From contig BTPP01000002.1 of NCBI GenBank assembly GCA_037102815.1, positions 4,278,001 to 4,342,000 of the forward strand: a DNA stretch of 64,000 nt. Direction: 5' to 3'. Of the stretch, positions 35,382-48,425 are shown one piece after another. Position numbers and translations under genes: made by a program. Source of the stretch: Neurospora intermedia. Lineage: Eukaryota; Ascomycota; Sordariomycetes; Sordariales; Sordariaceae. Every line of letters begins with the position of its first letter. Position 1 is the first letter of the stretch. Below the pieces are notes generated by a model, which saw nothing but the letters and a program-made list of their open reading frames with translations, did no database searches and had not been told where the DNA came from.

Positions 35382-38300
35382 AGGTGAATTATGGAGCTCC
35401 GACCGGGATCGACTTGACCTTCCCTTGTTGTCCTTTGTGGTTGGATTGTTGGAACGTTTGCACGGACTCTCCTCGGCTGTCTTCTCAAGGTAAGTCGGTA
35501 CACTAGGCACCTAGTTTCCTGACCGGCTGCTAGTGTTGTACGACAATCACTGCGTCAGTGGCGGTATTATCGACACCGTCTTTCTATAATTGCAACTGCA
35601 CGCGAGCATTCACAGCTGTGCAATGACAGAGTCCTGACTGGGGACTAAAAGTAGGTAGTCTGAAAGAGGCTCAGATAGGAATCGAATTATTGTCTCTTTC
35701 GCATATAACTGGGCTGACCAGTATGATCAAGTGTGGCGGCGGCGGGAGATCGGTCAGTTAGATTTCGAGATAGCGTGTGTAGGAGGAAGAAAAAGCAAAG
35801 CAAGACAAACGAACCCTTCCGAGACAAGTCAGAACTCTGCAGTCTGATTGGTTGGAAGAACAGATGGCTTGACCGAAGTGGCTCCATGCGCCAATCTGGA
35901 TTCACGGCCCGTCGCGCGCGTTCTTAGAGGGGAATCCGGTGGGGCACACAGTGGAACCCCCCGGTTTTTATTTTGGAGAATCCAAACTTCCACTCGGCAT
36001 CAGCTCTCTCACTACATACACACTATTTTCCCACTGTTCACTGTGTTCACTGGAACCAGACTCGACATAATCCTGGGGTATGCGGGGTAAACTAAGCGAA
36101 TGGCAAAGTTCAGACCCGGCAGATACGCAAAACCTGGGGAAACAGATGCACGAGGAGACGAAGGGCGGAAGGATTGCGAGTGGCTCACCAAGGTGGAGGT
36201 TCAGTTTTTAGTGGTGTGTGAACTCGGTGCCCCCCTCCGCATGAAGATCGCTCATCAAGATATCATATTCTTGAAGTCGAGAGCTCATCTGCCATGTGCC
36301 ATGTGAAGCTATCACGGGTTCTTGAACCAGGACTTACCTCCCCCATTGCCCCTTGGTAATTTCCCCTCAGCGCCACACAGGCCCGTGACGCCGACGACGT
36401 CTTCAGACCTTCTGATGCGGGGAAAGGGCCTTTTTCCTTTTTCAGGGATCACACCATGGCTGAAGCCATCGACGGCTTGACGCAGGGGCAAACTTTAGCT
36501 CCTTGGTATATGTTGGTGGTCACGGGTGCAGCCCAAGCCGAGAAGGCCGTTGAGGTTGCCCGGGATGTATGGTATGTAGTGTATAAGTACTTCTGCCACT
36601 GAGACACCTCCGTTTTCCCCCTCCCCTCCGTTTTCTCATCGCTGGAGCTTTCAATCCCCCAGTCTCTGCATTACAAGCGCGCGCAAAGCAGTGTACCTAC
36701 TGCAGCTTGTCATGTCGTGCCAAAGATATCTGTCTAACCTCTGCCGAACATTGCCGGTCTTGGGTAACATCTCGGCACCTGCCTCCACAACAGCCGAGGC
36801 ACCTGACAGAATCTGGACGCATCCATCCGGACAAAGATGGAAGCTGGATGGGGCAGGAAAAGCAGCACTGGCAAGATGGCGATGGTGGTATGTAGCCAAG
36901 CCAGCGGTTTGGGGCCAATCAACCAAGGTTCTTGCTTTCCTTGAGCTTTCAGGAAGAGATCTTTTCAACAGACTCCTCAATGGCAAGCCAGCTACAACAT
37001 GCAGCAGCAAGTCATCACACACCACACAGTCTTTGAGACAAGTCTAACCTCGGCACCACAGCCAAATCATCACCGGCTATTTCCATAGTAGTAAGTCTAG
37101 CAGGGTTGTCCTTCCACTTGAGCTTCGGCCAGTTTGCGGAGAGCCACGGGCGGGAAGACGGGAATCATGGCGGGGCCCCGGATTTTCGCCCTTTCCCCTC
37201 GCGTTAGCACTTCAGCACACTTCCCCAATCTCATTGGTCAATGGTTTGGTTCATTACTCGTATCAACCATGTCCACCTCATCGACAAATGTCTGGTTGAC
37301 GGAAAGAGGCTTGTATCTCGGAGTCTCCCCTGACCCATTCTCTTGTGGACTGTGAGAGCGGGAAGGCGAAGAAAGCAATGGTTTACGAAAGAGGTAAGAA
37401 ACGGGAGCCATGTCGCCCCAACGTCCAGTCCCCAAAGAGGACCATTCACGAACCACATCGGATAGCAGTGGAGAGAGTAGTACAAGGCCCGAACTTGGCC
37501 CTTGTCTGGTTCGGTAATACAGTACCTCGCTGTCGATCGGTCCTTTACCATCTTGCCGTCCACTTTTTGGGCTTAAGGCTGCCAAAATCCAATGGTCGTC
37601 ATCAGTGACAAATTAGCCAGAACCCTTGTCACTATTGTTCTGCCAGCCGAGGGGTGTATTTAGTATAGGGAGTCTGTTGTGTCCGAACATGAGATTGCTC
37701 CACTGCGTGGTTAGGTATCACAAGACGACGCTCAGGGACCGTCCCTCTTTTCCCCCATATTTCCCTACCTACAGGTGCCAGTCTACCGCTCCAATGATCT
37801 ATGGAACCAACGGCCAGAGTCCAGCCAAGAAAGACGGCAAACTGGATCATGATACCCACGGGCAATACAAATTGTAATGTTAAGACCATTCAGGTGGGCA
37901 GCATACGACTAACGGGTTTGAGCGCTTGCCTTTTGAGTTATGCCTGCGGGTCTCTGCCGTTGGGTTCATGCCAATATCTACCAGCACCATCACGCGTTGT
38001 CTATTGGACATACAGCTTGGTGGTCTAGGCCGTGCTCTGTCATCTGATGTTCGTGGATCTTAGATAGGTACTGGACATTCTGCATCATATTTTGTTTTGC
38101 TGCATAACTCGATATGTTACTGATTATAGGATCGAGCGGGTGGAGTGATTCATCCCCTTGAATGGCAATTGGGAGAAGATATAGTTAACATACATAATCA
38201 TTTCATCCTAAACAACCAAGTGGAGTTTTACTATTGACTCCTACCTGAACGCTGTAAGGAATCAATAACATTAGTTAATATTCTTATTGTTGGTATCCTA

Positions 38301-40455
38301 GGTAGTTTCCTCACAAGCCCAACATCACAATCTCGTAATCAAACCACAACTACCGGATCAGGATGTCACTACCTATCGCAATCGACTCCCAAGTCCCGAC
38401 CATCTATCTCCCCAAAGCCCGTCCATGTCCATTGGGAAAGGGCGCTCTCGGTACCATATCCTGGGAGCTCGTCCTGGGAAATCCGAGTGTCCGGACTGTA
38501 ATCCGGGGGATCGTCTCCATTCCCTCCCCACCGGCGGCGGTCTCCATCGGCATTTGAATTTCAAGAGTCTGAAGTCTGGAGCAGTCAGGGTCTTCTACTA
38601 TTTATTCTGTGTAACCTGTGCTTTGCTTTCCCCGCATCTCCACTGTACACGGTCAACAGCCGAACCGGATTCGATGTGGTCATGTCCAGTGCCGTGGTTC
38701 GCTCGTCTAGGTTTTGCTCGCTTCGCTACCGAGTACCGGTTCCAGAGACACGGGACGAACAACGTACGTACGGCAGGACAGCAGGACAGTCGTAGTACAT
38801 ACAGCAAGCACACAACCAACGACACCCATGGCGCAGGAATGGGACATGAATGGTGCGGGACGACAGAGGGACATGGACGATGTTGAAGGTTTGTGTTACT
38901 CGAGTTTCCCCCTATTGAACGCATCACATGCATAAGGTAAGGTAGGTACTGTGCTGGAAAACGGAGTGGAAAAATGCTGTGTTACTATAATACAGCATGA
39001 GAGAATAGGTGATTCGAGGTCGCTGCGACAAAAGAATGAGCTCAACCGATTTTTACAGGATACGCAAGCGCAGTGGGTGGGCAGAGTAAAGTGCAACAAG
39101 TAATGTGCTAGCAATGGCAAGCAAAGTAAATACCTAGTATCGCGTGGATATTGATATCTCTGCCTGTGCCAGTTTGATTTGAAGGTCGAAAGGTCTGAAC
39201 GCTGCGAGAGACAATTCTTTTCAGAATTTGAAAGTTGGGTTGAAGTCAAGTTCAGACACCTGGTAAACGGCAAAAGGAACGTTGGCATGTATAATTCGAG
39301 TGTCGGATGGGAGATGATATTGGCTGACGATGACATTGAATGATGTGGATTGGTGCTCGACGAATCTCGGCTTCCGGAAATATTTTTCAAAGGTCGAACA
39401 TGGCCTGACAACAACATGAACCTATGTTCGTACCTGCTTCTGCTTCTTTTTGAAAATCACTGGGCTTTCGAAGATTCTGGTTAAAATCTCTTTTAGCCTT
39501 TGACCTCTTCCACTTACTTCGCTCCAAGACCGGCAGTTTCGAGGATACCTTCACATCATCAATCCAACAGACACTCGCTTGTTGTTCATCTCCCAGATAT
39601 CTCAACGCATCATCGATTATTGATGGTCGTTCCCGGCTACACCACCATGTTCAAGCAACGGATCGGGCGTCAAGAAGCGCGAGGGTAGGGACCCTATGAT
39701 CGTCATTTGTGTATTGACGGCACTCGGTACAATTTGCGCCTCATGTGCTCGCCGCTCGAGACAAATTGCCTATCGTATTCATGTAATAGAAGCGCAAAGA
39801 AGATGAAGCCGATCGATCTCTACTAGAGGCACGTTGTCCTTGTTTGAACAAGGGGATGTCCTGGATAGAAGGCGAAGGAGGGATGGTTTTGACCTCATAG
39901 TGATTGTAGGTTTTGAGGTGGACGCCAGTAGTCTCTCATGACAAGACGTTCAACCGAATGTGTCATTCAGCCCCCATTCCGCTCCGCCGCCACATGTGGC
40001 GCAATCTCTTTATACCCTATGAATTTAAATGGTGTGACATTACTTATGTACACTACATATGTAATAGGATCGATGGGTGAGTCCGTGAGTGTGGTGAGGA
40101 GCTGTGTATTGTCCTTGAATTGACCAATATGGCGCGATCATCGTGAGTGCGGGGTAGCTCGATGGGGAGCTCGGGGAGCTACGGGGGCGGCCGGGCCACG
40201 GGGGACCATCCAGCTGTTATTCTTTAGAGTGCACCACCTATGCCATCACTAACACGCCTTTGCGCCGTGCTCCCCGTTGCGGGGCAGGCAGCGTCTTTGA
40301 CCCTGAACACGACCGGAGCTGCCCGTCGTCATGATGGCTATCTCCACCCCGGATCCCGGAGGTAAGCTCGGAAGTTGATTCGAAACGTTGTGTGTGTATC
40401 ATCACTTATCAAAGCTCATTTCCCTTTTGTCGTTTATCCCTGGATTTTCACTCTC

Positions 40456-41775
40456 ATGTTTTCCATAAGAACAACACCTCCACCAGCAGCAGTATCAAGA
40501 CTTGCAGCTAGATATCTGACTACCATCTCCTCGGCATTTAGAACCACCACCACCACTCACACTCTCCCGGCAACACTTGGTCATTACAATTCCAGAACTT
40601 TGAGCGGATTCACTATCCCTACCTTTTCTTCTCAATCTACTAACACCAAACTCTTCTCAAACTTTCCTCGCCAAACAAAAAGAACAATGTCCTCAGCAGC
40701 AGCCAAGCGCCTCGCAGGCAAGACCATCGTCATAACCGGAGCCTCCTCAGGAATCGGGCGTAGCACAGCCTTCGAGTTTGCGCGGACCGCGCCCAACCAC
40801 GGCCTCAAGCTGATCCTGACGGCCCGCCGCGTCGATGCCCTGGAGCAGATTGCCAAGGAGATCCGCCAAGAGGTTGGCGAGGGCGTGCAAGTGCTGCCTG
40901 TCAAGCTGGACGTGAGCCAGCCGGAAGAGGTCAGGGGGTTTGTTGGGAACTTGCCCGAGGAGTGGAGGGATATCCATGTGCTGGTCAATAATGCGTGAGT
41001 TTCTGTGACCCCGTCAGATGATAATGATCAAGGAGATTGAGAAGAAGGGAAAGATAAAGTTAAAAGGGGGAAAAATTGGCTAATGAAAAATGACATATCT
41101 ATAGTGGTCTCGTAAAAGGAGGTTTGTGCTGCTCCCTAACCTAACCAACCTCCAAAACCTCACTTGAAAAGCTAATACTAACCCTCCGAACCAATTCAAA
41201 AAAGTCGCCCAAGCTCCCTCCATCGCCGAAGAAGACATCAACGTCATGTTTGCCACCAACGTCACCGGCCTGATCAACATGACCCAAGCCATCCTGCCCA
41301 TCTTCAAGGCCCGCGGCTCCGAAGGTGGTTCAGGAGACATTGTCAACATTGGTTCTATTGCCGGCAGAGAACCATACGCGGGAGGCTCCATCTACTGCGC
41401 CACCAAGGCCGCTGTGCGCAGCTTCACCGACGCGCTGCGCAAGGAGCTGATCGCCACGCGCATCCGTGTCATGGAGATTGACCCTGGCCAGGTCGAGACC
41501 GAGTTCAGCGTGGTGAGGTTCTATGGTGATAAGAGCAAGGCTGATGCCGTCTATGCCGGTGTCGATCCCTTGACGCCCGATGATATCGCAGAGATCGTGG
41601 TCTTCGTTGTAACACGACGGGAGAACGTTGTTGTTGCTGATACCTTGGTTTTCCCTAGCCATCAGGTACGTTTCACTCGTAATTATTTTGTTTGTGGGGT
41701 TATGAAGGTGTATAACTGACTGATTGACTGATGTTGCAGGCTGGTGCTGGTGTTATGCACCGCAAGTCGACATGA
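40456..41775 (+). CDS. Short-chain dehydrogenase/reductase (YMR226C/YdfG-like)
   Basis: Exons 40456-40994, 41105-41121, 41205-41665 and 41740-41775 join in frame. From the upstream ATG (40456) the protein has 350 residues; from the inner ATG (40687, context ACAATGTCC) it has 273. The core shows TGASSGIG (cofactor loop), NNAG, GSIAG and the catalytic Y-x3-K in YCATK. It resembles yeast YMR226C and bacterial YdfG, NADP-dependent dehydrogenases of L-allo-threonine, serine and other 3-hydroxy acids. The 77-residue extension is rich in Arg, Ser and Thr and almost lacks acidic residues, like a mitochondrial presequence. The second exon is only 17 bases (LVKG region). The protein ends in HRKST, with no peroxisomal signal. 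Confidence 0.9.
41105..41121 (+). other. 17-base micro-exon of the dehydrogenase
   Basis: TGGTCTCGTAAAAGGAG lies between acceptor CTATAG and donor GTTTGT. It joins NNA to GLVKGVAQAPSI and is the only way to complete the NNAG motif in frame. Confidence 0.85.
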
Positions 41776-42193
41776 AGAGAGACTCAACAGGGCTGTCGAT
41801 AAGCATATAGACGTACATATAGATCTAAGATGTGTGAATACTAAAAAGGGATAAGACGTCAATTCAACGCAGGCGTGGTCACCACCACTGCAGCATTGTC
41901 TTCGACTGGGTTGAGCACTGATCTGATTTTGGATTCTCTTTGAATTTACTATTTTTTTTACCAGTCCTCTATCCGCCAACTAAAGATGCAGAAATGGTAT
42001 CTCGTTCAATGCTTGATTATCCTACAATGTATAACACCACCCACCTCTTTCTCATATAAATGCCTCCTCTTCCACAGTTTAGTGCGTTTCCCCGCCCTCG
42101 ATTTCATCCTTAAAGGACGCAACATCCCCAGGGAGCAGTTGGGACACTAGTGCATTTCGGTCGTACCCGATCTCTTCAAGAATGAATATCCCT
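41776..42193. other. Convergent intergenic spacer
   Basis: 418 bases between the dehydrogenase stop and the chol-1 stop, presumably both 3' untranslated regions. An A/T-rich run lies near 41945-41962. Nothing else is visible. Confidence 0.5.
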
Positions 42194-45100
42194 TCACTCA
42201 GAGAACTTGCTATCGACTGGTGTTGTCCGACCATTAGTATGTGACATACTGAATGGAGCCTGTAGAACATAGATAGTCAGCAACTAGTCAACTTGGAGAA
42301 AGAATACATATGACCGTTACATACCAGAACTTCCTTGGCGTGACATATCCTCCAAGCCAACCTGCGGACGTTTCCGTCCGCAAGCACAACCGCAGGGGCA
42401 AAATCGATACCGAACATATGCCGAATAGCGTACACAACACGCCTGGCATACTTGCCATCCCTTTCGACATGGCCGCCGAAACGCTCTTCCGCATTGCTGG
42501 GCGCAATATCGGGGTCGCGGTCCAGGCAGTTACGGATGACTGGCAGAAGAGCTGCCTCAACGGCGCGCTCACCAACTTCTCCGCTGATATCGACGCCCAT
42601 GTGCTCGTCGTCGAACTTGGGAATCTGGATTTCGAAAGGCTCCGAGATGGACATGACGTGGTGTCTGCCACCGTGGTGGTAACGGAACTCGAACACACCC
42701 TGTGTCCACCATAGCTTGTCACCCTCGAAGATCATTTCACCCTCGACGAGATCCGTATCCTCAGACTTCTTCTCGACGGGCTGGTCCCAGACGAGAATGC
42801 CCTGGTCGGTGGTGGTGTCGTACTCCCCAGGGTTGGTTGGTACCCAACGGCCAAGAGACGGGACCTCGGTGACCTCCCTAGAGCGATTGTCTGTGACCAT
42901 GTAGAGACCGACCCAGTCCTTCTTGCTGTGGTTGGCGGGCGCAGTCCACTTGACGCGAATCGGGGCTCCGTACTCGAACGCCTGGGTCTTGACGTCCTTC
43001 AGTACGCGGGCGTTGGGGCTTTCCTTGCCCGTGGCCTTTTCATTTGTGCCCACAACACGTGTACCAGCCAGAGACAGACCATAATGCTTGGGATCATAGC
43101 CCGCAAGGTCGGCTGAAATCTTGCTGAGAGTGAGACGGGCGGGGTACTTGTTGAACAGGGCTGAAGTATCCTTGACAATGGTAGATGATCCGGTGGCGAG
43201 TCTGGAGCGAGCAGCATCTACGAACTCATCGATGAAGTGCTTTGTCTCATCCAGGACCTTGTCGATACTTTGCTGCCACTCAGTAACAGGGGGAGGTAGA
43301 GAACGCTTGATGAATTTGGTGACGCCGGCATCATCACGCAGGTTGCGGCCATAAACCTTTTGCATGTGAGGCTTCTCAACATACGCGAGGAACGCAAGAG
43401 TGAGGAAGTGGCCGGCAAGAGCCATGAGGAAGATGGCGCGGGACCAGGTGATCAGGGCAGCGCCCCATAAGCCAGCAGTGCCAAAGACGCGCTCGGGGTT
43501 GTTGAGGAAGCGGTAGATAGAAGTATAAGTCAGCTGCCTCTTGCTGTCGAAGAAGAAATCGCCATAGAACCATCCGAATTCGCCTAGCGACTCGTAGATG
43601 CTGGTGGCGGTCCAGACCTGGAGGGCAATTAAGCTCAAGCCAACGACGTGCTTGAGAAGCGCCCAGCCGTAGGTCCAATCGGTGGGAAACTCATACATTT
43701 TGTAGCAGGCAGCGATAAAGGAGGCATGGCAGAGGCAGTTGCTCAGGTGGTAAATGCCCTTCCACTGGCGCCAGGCCTCGCCCACGCTCTCGCCGTACTT
43801 CAAGAAGTGCCTAGTGAACATCTTCTCCTCAGACTGCATGGTCAAAATCACCCCCAAACCGAAAGAGTACCACAAACGCCAAGCCAAAGCATGCAACACG
43901 AAAAGGGCTTGGTAAAAGCGGGTGTTGGGAGTGACCATAGTGACGACAGCGAGGTAAGCACAGAGGAGCACGATGGCAACGTCCGTGATACGGAAGAAGT
44001 CGAGGTTCTTGAGACCGATGAGGTTGTGGACGGGCAGCGGGGTATTGTCATGTCTTCCGGTTGTGGAAGGGACAGAGTACTCGGAAGCAAACTCTTGCAA
44101 CTGACTACCAGCCTCCGACTCGCACCTCACACGGGGCTGAGGCGGGTTATAGGTCTTCTCGATATGAGGATTCTCGACGATTACCAAGAAGGCGAATTGG
44201 GCGGCATGGGCGATAATGGAGATAAACAGGACGTCGTAGCTCGCGGCCATCATGGAGATACCATAGTACCCAGCGTATCCGATGGAGTACATGGGGTGAG
44301 GGGCCAGCTCGAAGACACCGTCGAAGGTAAGTTCCTGCTCAATGAGGTAAAAGAAGTCTAGTATTGTCAGTTCCCGTGTCTTGCGAGATTCGGCCCAGGT
44401 AGTTCGACTTACCACCCCAGTACCAAGCATAGTCCTTGACAACACGATGAGCATCCAGCTTAACCCATAGGTTGAAGCCAACCAGTGTAATTCCAGCAGC
44501 CCAACGGGCAAAGCACATGAACAAACCCTCTCCGTCCGGCTTGTGAGCGCAGACAATAGCGAACAGGCAGTAGGAGATGAAGTCGCACATGAGAATCAAG
44601 TCGACGACGCGACGGAAGGTGAGCCAAGTGTTGTACTCGATCGGAGATTCTTCAAACTTGTAATCCTGAGGGATCTTGGTCTCGAGTTCCTTCTTGAGCA
44701 AGTTGTAGAGCCATGGGCGCGGGTTCTTGCCAGTCGCGGGGTTCTCAAACAGCTTCCACCTCTTGGCCCAAGTCACTAGGAGCTTGTACTTGGACTGAAT
44801 CGTCAACAGGTAACCAATGCCGACGTTGTAAGCCAATCTCCAGAACATGAAGATGGCGGCGAACAGAGGCCTTTTGACACCCCACGGTAGGTAGTAAGCG
44901 GCGAGGAAGTGTAGAGCGATGATGGCGAGCACGGCGACATCTGAGAGGTTCTTGGGCTCGCGAGGGTCGAGCAGCTGGGTGACCATGTCATGGGTCGTGG
45001 GGACGACGAAGACTAAACATTGGGAGGGGTTGTGTTAGTTCATCCCAAGTCTAACTCGACTGTAGAGATTGAAGACAAGACGCTGAAGTATTTCCTTACC

Positions 45101-45292
45101 TGTGCCATCTGGAGTTTTGCCGTATGTCTTTTTGACCCTTGACGCAGCGGCATTGGCCTCTGATTGCTGCTGCTGCTGTTTCTGCTGCGAAGTGTCCTCT
45201 ACATTCTCGCGGGTCGCCGATGCGGTAGGATGCCGTTGGCGGACATCACTGTTGAGCCTGGCGGCAAAGGGATCTGCTGCCGAGGAGCTCAT
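42194..45292 (-). CDS. chol-1: Phosphatidylethanolamine N-methyltransferase (Cho2)
   Basis: Four exons, read 45292-45100, 45012-44413, 44357-42325 and 42259-42194, give 963 residues, within the family's usual size. The first 60 residues are polar with a Gln run. Many membrane segments follow. Two related methyltransferase regions carry the signatures [18 protein letters not shown] and, later, [20 protein letters not shown]. The C-terminal third is soluble and includes [20 protein letters not shown] and [16 protein letters not shown]. The enzyme uses S-adenosylmethionine for the first methylation of phosphatidylethanolamine towards phosphatidylcholine in the ER. In N. crassa this is chol-1, whose loss causes choline dependence. 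The last exon adds only 21 residues ([15 protein letters not shown]...). Confidence 0.94.
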
Positions 45293-47408
45293 TTTGGGTC
45301 ACGGTGTTGAAAACCGAATTGACGTGTAGATTTGTTAAAAGCGTCGAGCTTGTGTAACGTATTGAACATCCCAAGAGGGAAACGGGAACGGGAACGGCGA
45401 AATCGGATCAACGGCGGTCTTGTACTCAATTGGGTCGCCCGAATTCTTGGGTGCTGAAGCGTGACCACCACAAGGAATCTCCGACAATGACTCCGAAAAG
45501 TTCAGGAAAGTGCCAAGCTTTGTTGTTGGTGATCCGACTGGTACTTTGCTCAATGATACAACGATGAGACAACCAAACAAGGCAATGGGTGGGATGACAA
45601 AAAACGGACTGGCCAGAAATGGTGTTCCTTTCTTTATTGACTTTTCTATGTTGTTGTTTTCTGGAGACGACGTCACGAAGAGAATCAACTTAACTGAAGC
45701 ATAAGTAAGGCAGATGGATAATGAAAGTGTCGGGAAATGTCACGTCAGTCACTCCTCACGAATACCGTCGACGAGACACATAAACAGAGTGGGAAGCCCA
45801 TCTTCACATGCAATTCATTGTGCTTCTCAAGTCAACAAACTCATGTGGGTTCAGGGAAGATCCTTGTCTTGCTGGAGTGTCGATGCCCCTCTTTTCTCTC
45901 GTGCTCCCCTCCTCTGTGACTTCTTCACCAACAACCGCTCGCGGCTCTTCCGGGAAACGGGGGATCGCCCACTCGGGAAATAGGACACTGGACACAGTAT
46001 GCGCAATGGGAAGAGACCCGAAGGCGTGCAGTCAGTTGTTGAGCGATCCCGGGCTTGTGTCTTGCAATTGGATGATAGAGCCGAGCGCGCGTTGTCGAGA
46101 GGATTCGGGAAGCATCTCTATGGCAGTGCAAAACTGGAGAACTGGAGAGAATAAAAAGCATATGTATGTAGTGTAAATACGGCCTAGAACCCGCTTATTG
46201 TGCGGAGAGAGAATCCGGTCTTCGCCTCGTCAGAAAACCCACCAGGAACTAGGTTGTATCGGAAAGGAAGGAGGAGGGGAAGTTGCCGTGAGGGTGGATA
46301 TGATAGTTTCCATGGTTTGAGGCAGGAACTTCAGAGGGCCTGGAGACGACAACCAGATGCCAATACATACGCAATTGTCAATACGCTAACCTACACACCA
46401 TTGACGCCCTAACGTCTTGGTGTATTTTGGATCACTATCTGTTAGTATCAGCTCACATGATTGGCCGGTGAAGCTGTGGAATGCCATTGGTATTACTAAC
46501 AGAACGTCATCAAAGTGACGAGCTTTCCCATATCTTTGTTACAGTGTAGCATGTATGCCCCTCCACACTCTCTTCAGTCTTCACTTTCAGGTTACACCTC
46601 AACAACTTTCCAAACAACCGGGGGGAGAACTACACTACGTCAGTCTGCCATCGTCAGACATCGCCGACATCTTTAGTTGAAGTATTTTCATCACAGATGT
46701 TTTCCCATCCATTTATCTTTCTCTGCACTACGGCTTGAGGACCCGACCGAAGCTGTATGCGCAAGGGGGCCAATGGCGATGCATGGTGCCTGGCGATCCT
46801 CGATTTTATGGCAAGAACGCGTCTTATGGGACGGATCGAGGGAACCAGTCGACATGATTCTCTGACCACCACAACCACATGCAGATATAGAATTTGATTG
46901 GGTTTTCGTGCCCACCGCCTATCAAGCGATAAGCTTCAAGCAACGGCCTCCAGAGTGTGACAACGCCCTCTCTTGCGTCAAAGGGGACCAGGACGCAAAG
47001 ACATCGCATGAATTCAAAATCGTCCAGGTAGTATCGAAGCAACAACCTCACTACACATTCAATCATATATCTACTCAGTTGGGTGGTCCTTTCCAAGTCT
47101 TGGACTTTCCCCTCCTCTCTCTCGCAGTGATCTTGTCCATCATGATGCTCTCCCGTCTAAGTGATCCCTTCAGCTCCAGCTCCAACGAGCCGAACTTTCC
47201 TCTACCTCACGCAAGCGAACAACCCTAGCGCGCGCCAACAGAGTCAAAAGCAGCCGCTCGTTTCAAGCAGGCGCGGAGCCACTTGAGGTTGGCGGTGGAG
47301 CTAGATTGGGGATAGGTTAGGGGAGTGCCGTATATTTGATTGAACAAGAGGGGGAGGAAAGACGGGGGGATTGGGAAGAGGGAAAAAGGCAGAGGAGGAG
47401 AAGGGTAT

Positions 47409-47439
47409 GGGGGGTTAGGGAAAGGTGGGGAAAGGAGGG
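47409..47439 (+). other. Potential G-quadruplex sequence
   Basis: Four runs of at least three G separated by short loops: GGGGGG-TTA-GGG, then AAAGGT, GGGG, AAAGGA and GGG. It sits in a purine-rich plus strand of about 260 bases. Confidence 0.6.
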
Positions 47440-47470
47440 TAGAGGATGCCTGAAAGAGGTGAATGGAAGT

Positions 47471-47495
47471 GAGGAGGAGGAGGAGGAGGAGGAGG
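47471..47495. repeat. GGA trinucleotide repeat
   Basis: About eight perfect GAG/GGA units within the purine-rich tract. Confidence 0.9.
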
Positions 47496-48425
47496 GGAAA
47501 TGGTAGGAGGTCTAGGGATGAGAAGGTGGAGGGTTATGATGGGCGGGAGGTTATTGTTCTTGGGTGCTCATGGTGTTGTTGCTGAGGTTTTTTTTTTTTT
47601 TTTGCGCTGAATGCCCCCTCTTTTCCATTCCATTATCGAGTGATATTTCTTTTCTCATTTCCCTTATAGGCAACCAGCCATTTTTTTCCTTTGTCGACAT
47701 CTTCCAAGATTTCATGGTTTCTGAGGGCAGGGCAGAGCAATGAATGACTTTCACAAGTCAGCGTGATGACTTTTACGGTAATGAGATAAATGAGACAGGA
47801 AGATGAGAAGGATGAAGGGACGTGTCGGCTGCTTTGAGAGAGCTCAGGAACTTATGGTCTTTGCGATTGGTCGGTTCAGTCGAAGATAAGACATCATGGC
47901 AGACTCTGTCATCAAATAATATAATGTTTGATTCCAGGGACGTTCAGCTGGATGATATATGCACTGATAATGATTCAAGAGTTCTGGAAGGCTATCACCT
48001 GTTTTTAATACTGGCATGTGCTATGAATCAACAAAACCACACCCTATTCTGAAAAGCTTCGTTGCGTTTTGTTGCCAGTCTATTTCACCGACCTTGTTCA
48101 ACCTGGAGTCAGCCCGTCATCCATGTAATAAAAGCCAACTATAACCATCGAGCCAACCTGGCCCGATATGCTTAAAAGGCAGAAGAAATCTCTCGATCAT
48201 GACAAATTTTGCCGCTTGTTCCCCATTAGTATGAACTCCCACAGCAAGAAGAGACAGGAACTAGATCAAGTAATAGTAGTATCAAGGAGTCCTTTCCCAT
48301 TTTGATGACGCACTTCCTTGTGCAGACCGCATTAGGATCCATAACATCGCTGCTTCTTCCCTCGTTCCTCTAACACCTGCCTCAGTCTCCTCCGCCTCCT
48401 CATCCGTCTAGAAGACCCATTAAGT

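Larger units (their letters stand above)
33217..40455. other. 7.2 kb gene-poor region downstream of clr-2
   Basis: It begins with the clr-2 3' untranslated region, which has a TTTC-rich stretch and an A run around 33260-33300. It contains a CA/TA microsatellite (34514-34550), a perfect inverted repeat (35362-35381), an AT-rich stretch (about 38080-38340) and an inverted repeat near 40154-40182. ATG frames at 38425-38886 (+) and 38896-39417 (-) lack any family signature. I see no confident gene. Confidence 0.5.
45293..48425. other. Intergenic region upstream of chol-1
   Basis: Three kilobases between the chol-1 start and the eIF3g stop (both minus strand). It should hold the chol-1 promoter at the left and the eIF3g 3' region at the right. 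It includes a strongly purine-rich plus strand at about 47280-47540, with a G-quadruplex-capable stretch (47409-47439) and a GGA repeat (47471-47495). No gene recognised. Confidence 0.5.

Noticed and set aside
38425-38886. 153-codon ATG frame, plus strand
   Set aside because: Random-looking composition, no splice partners and no known family.
38896-39417. 173-codon ATG frame, minus strand
   Set aside because: No recognisable motif; Ser/Leu/Cys-rich as expected of noncoding reading frames.
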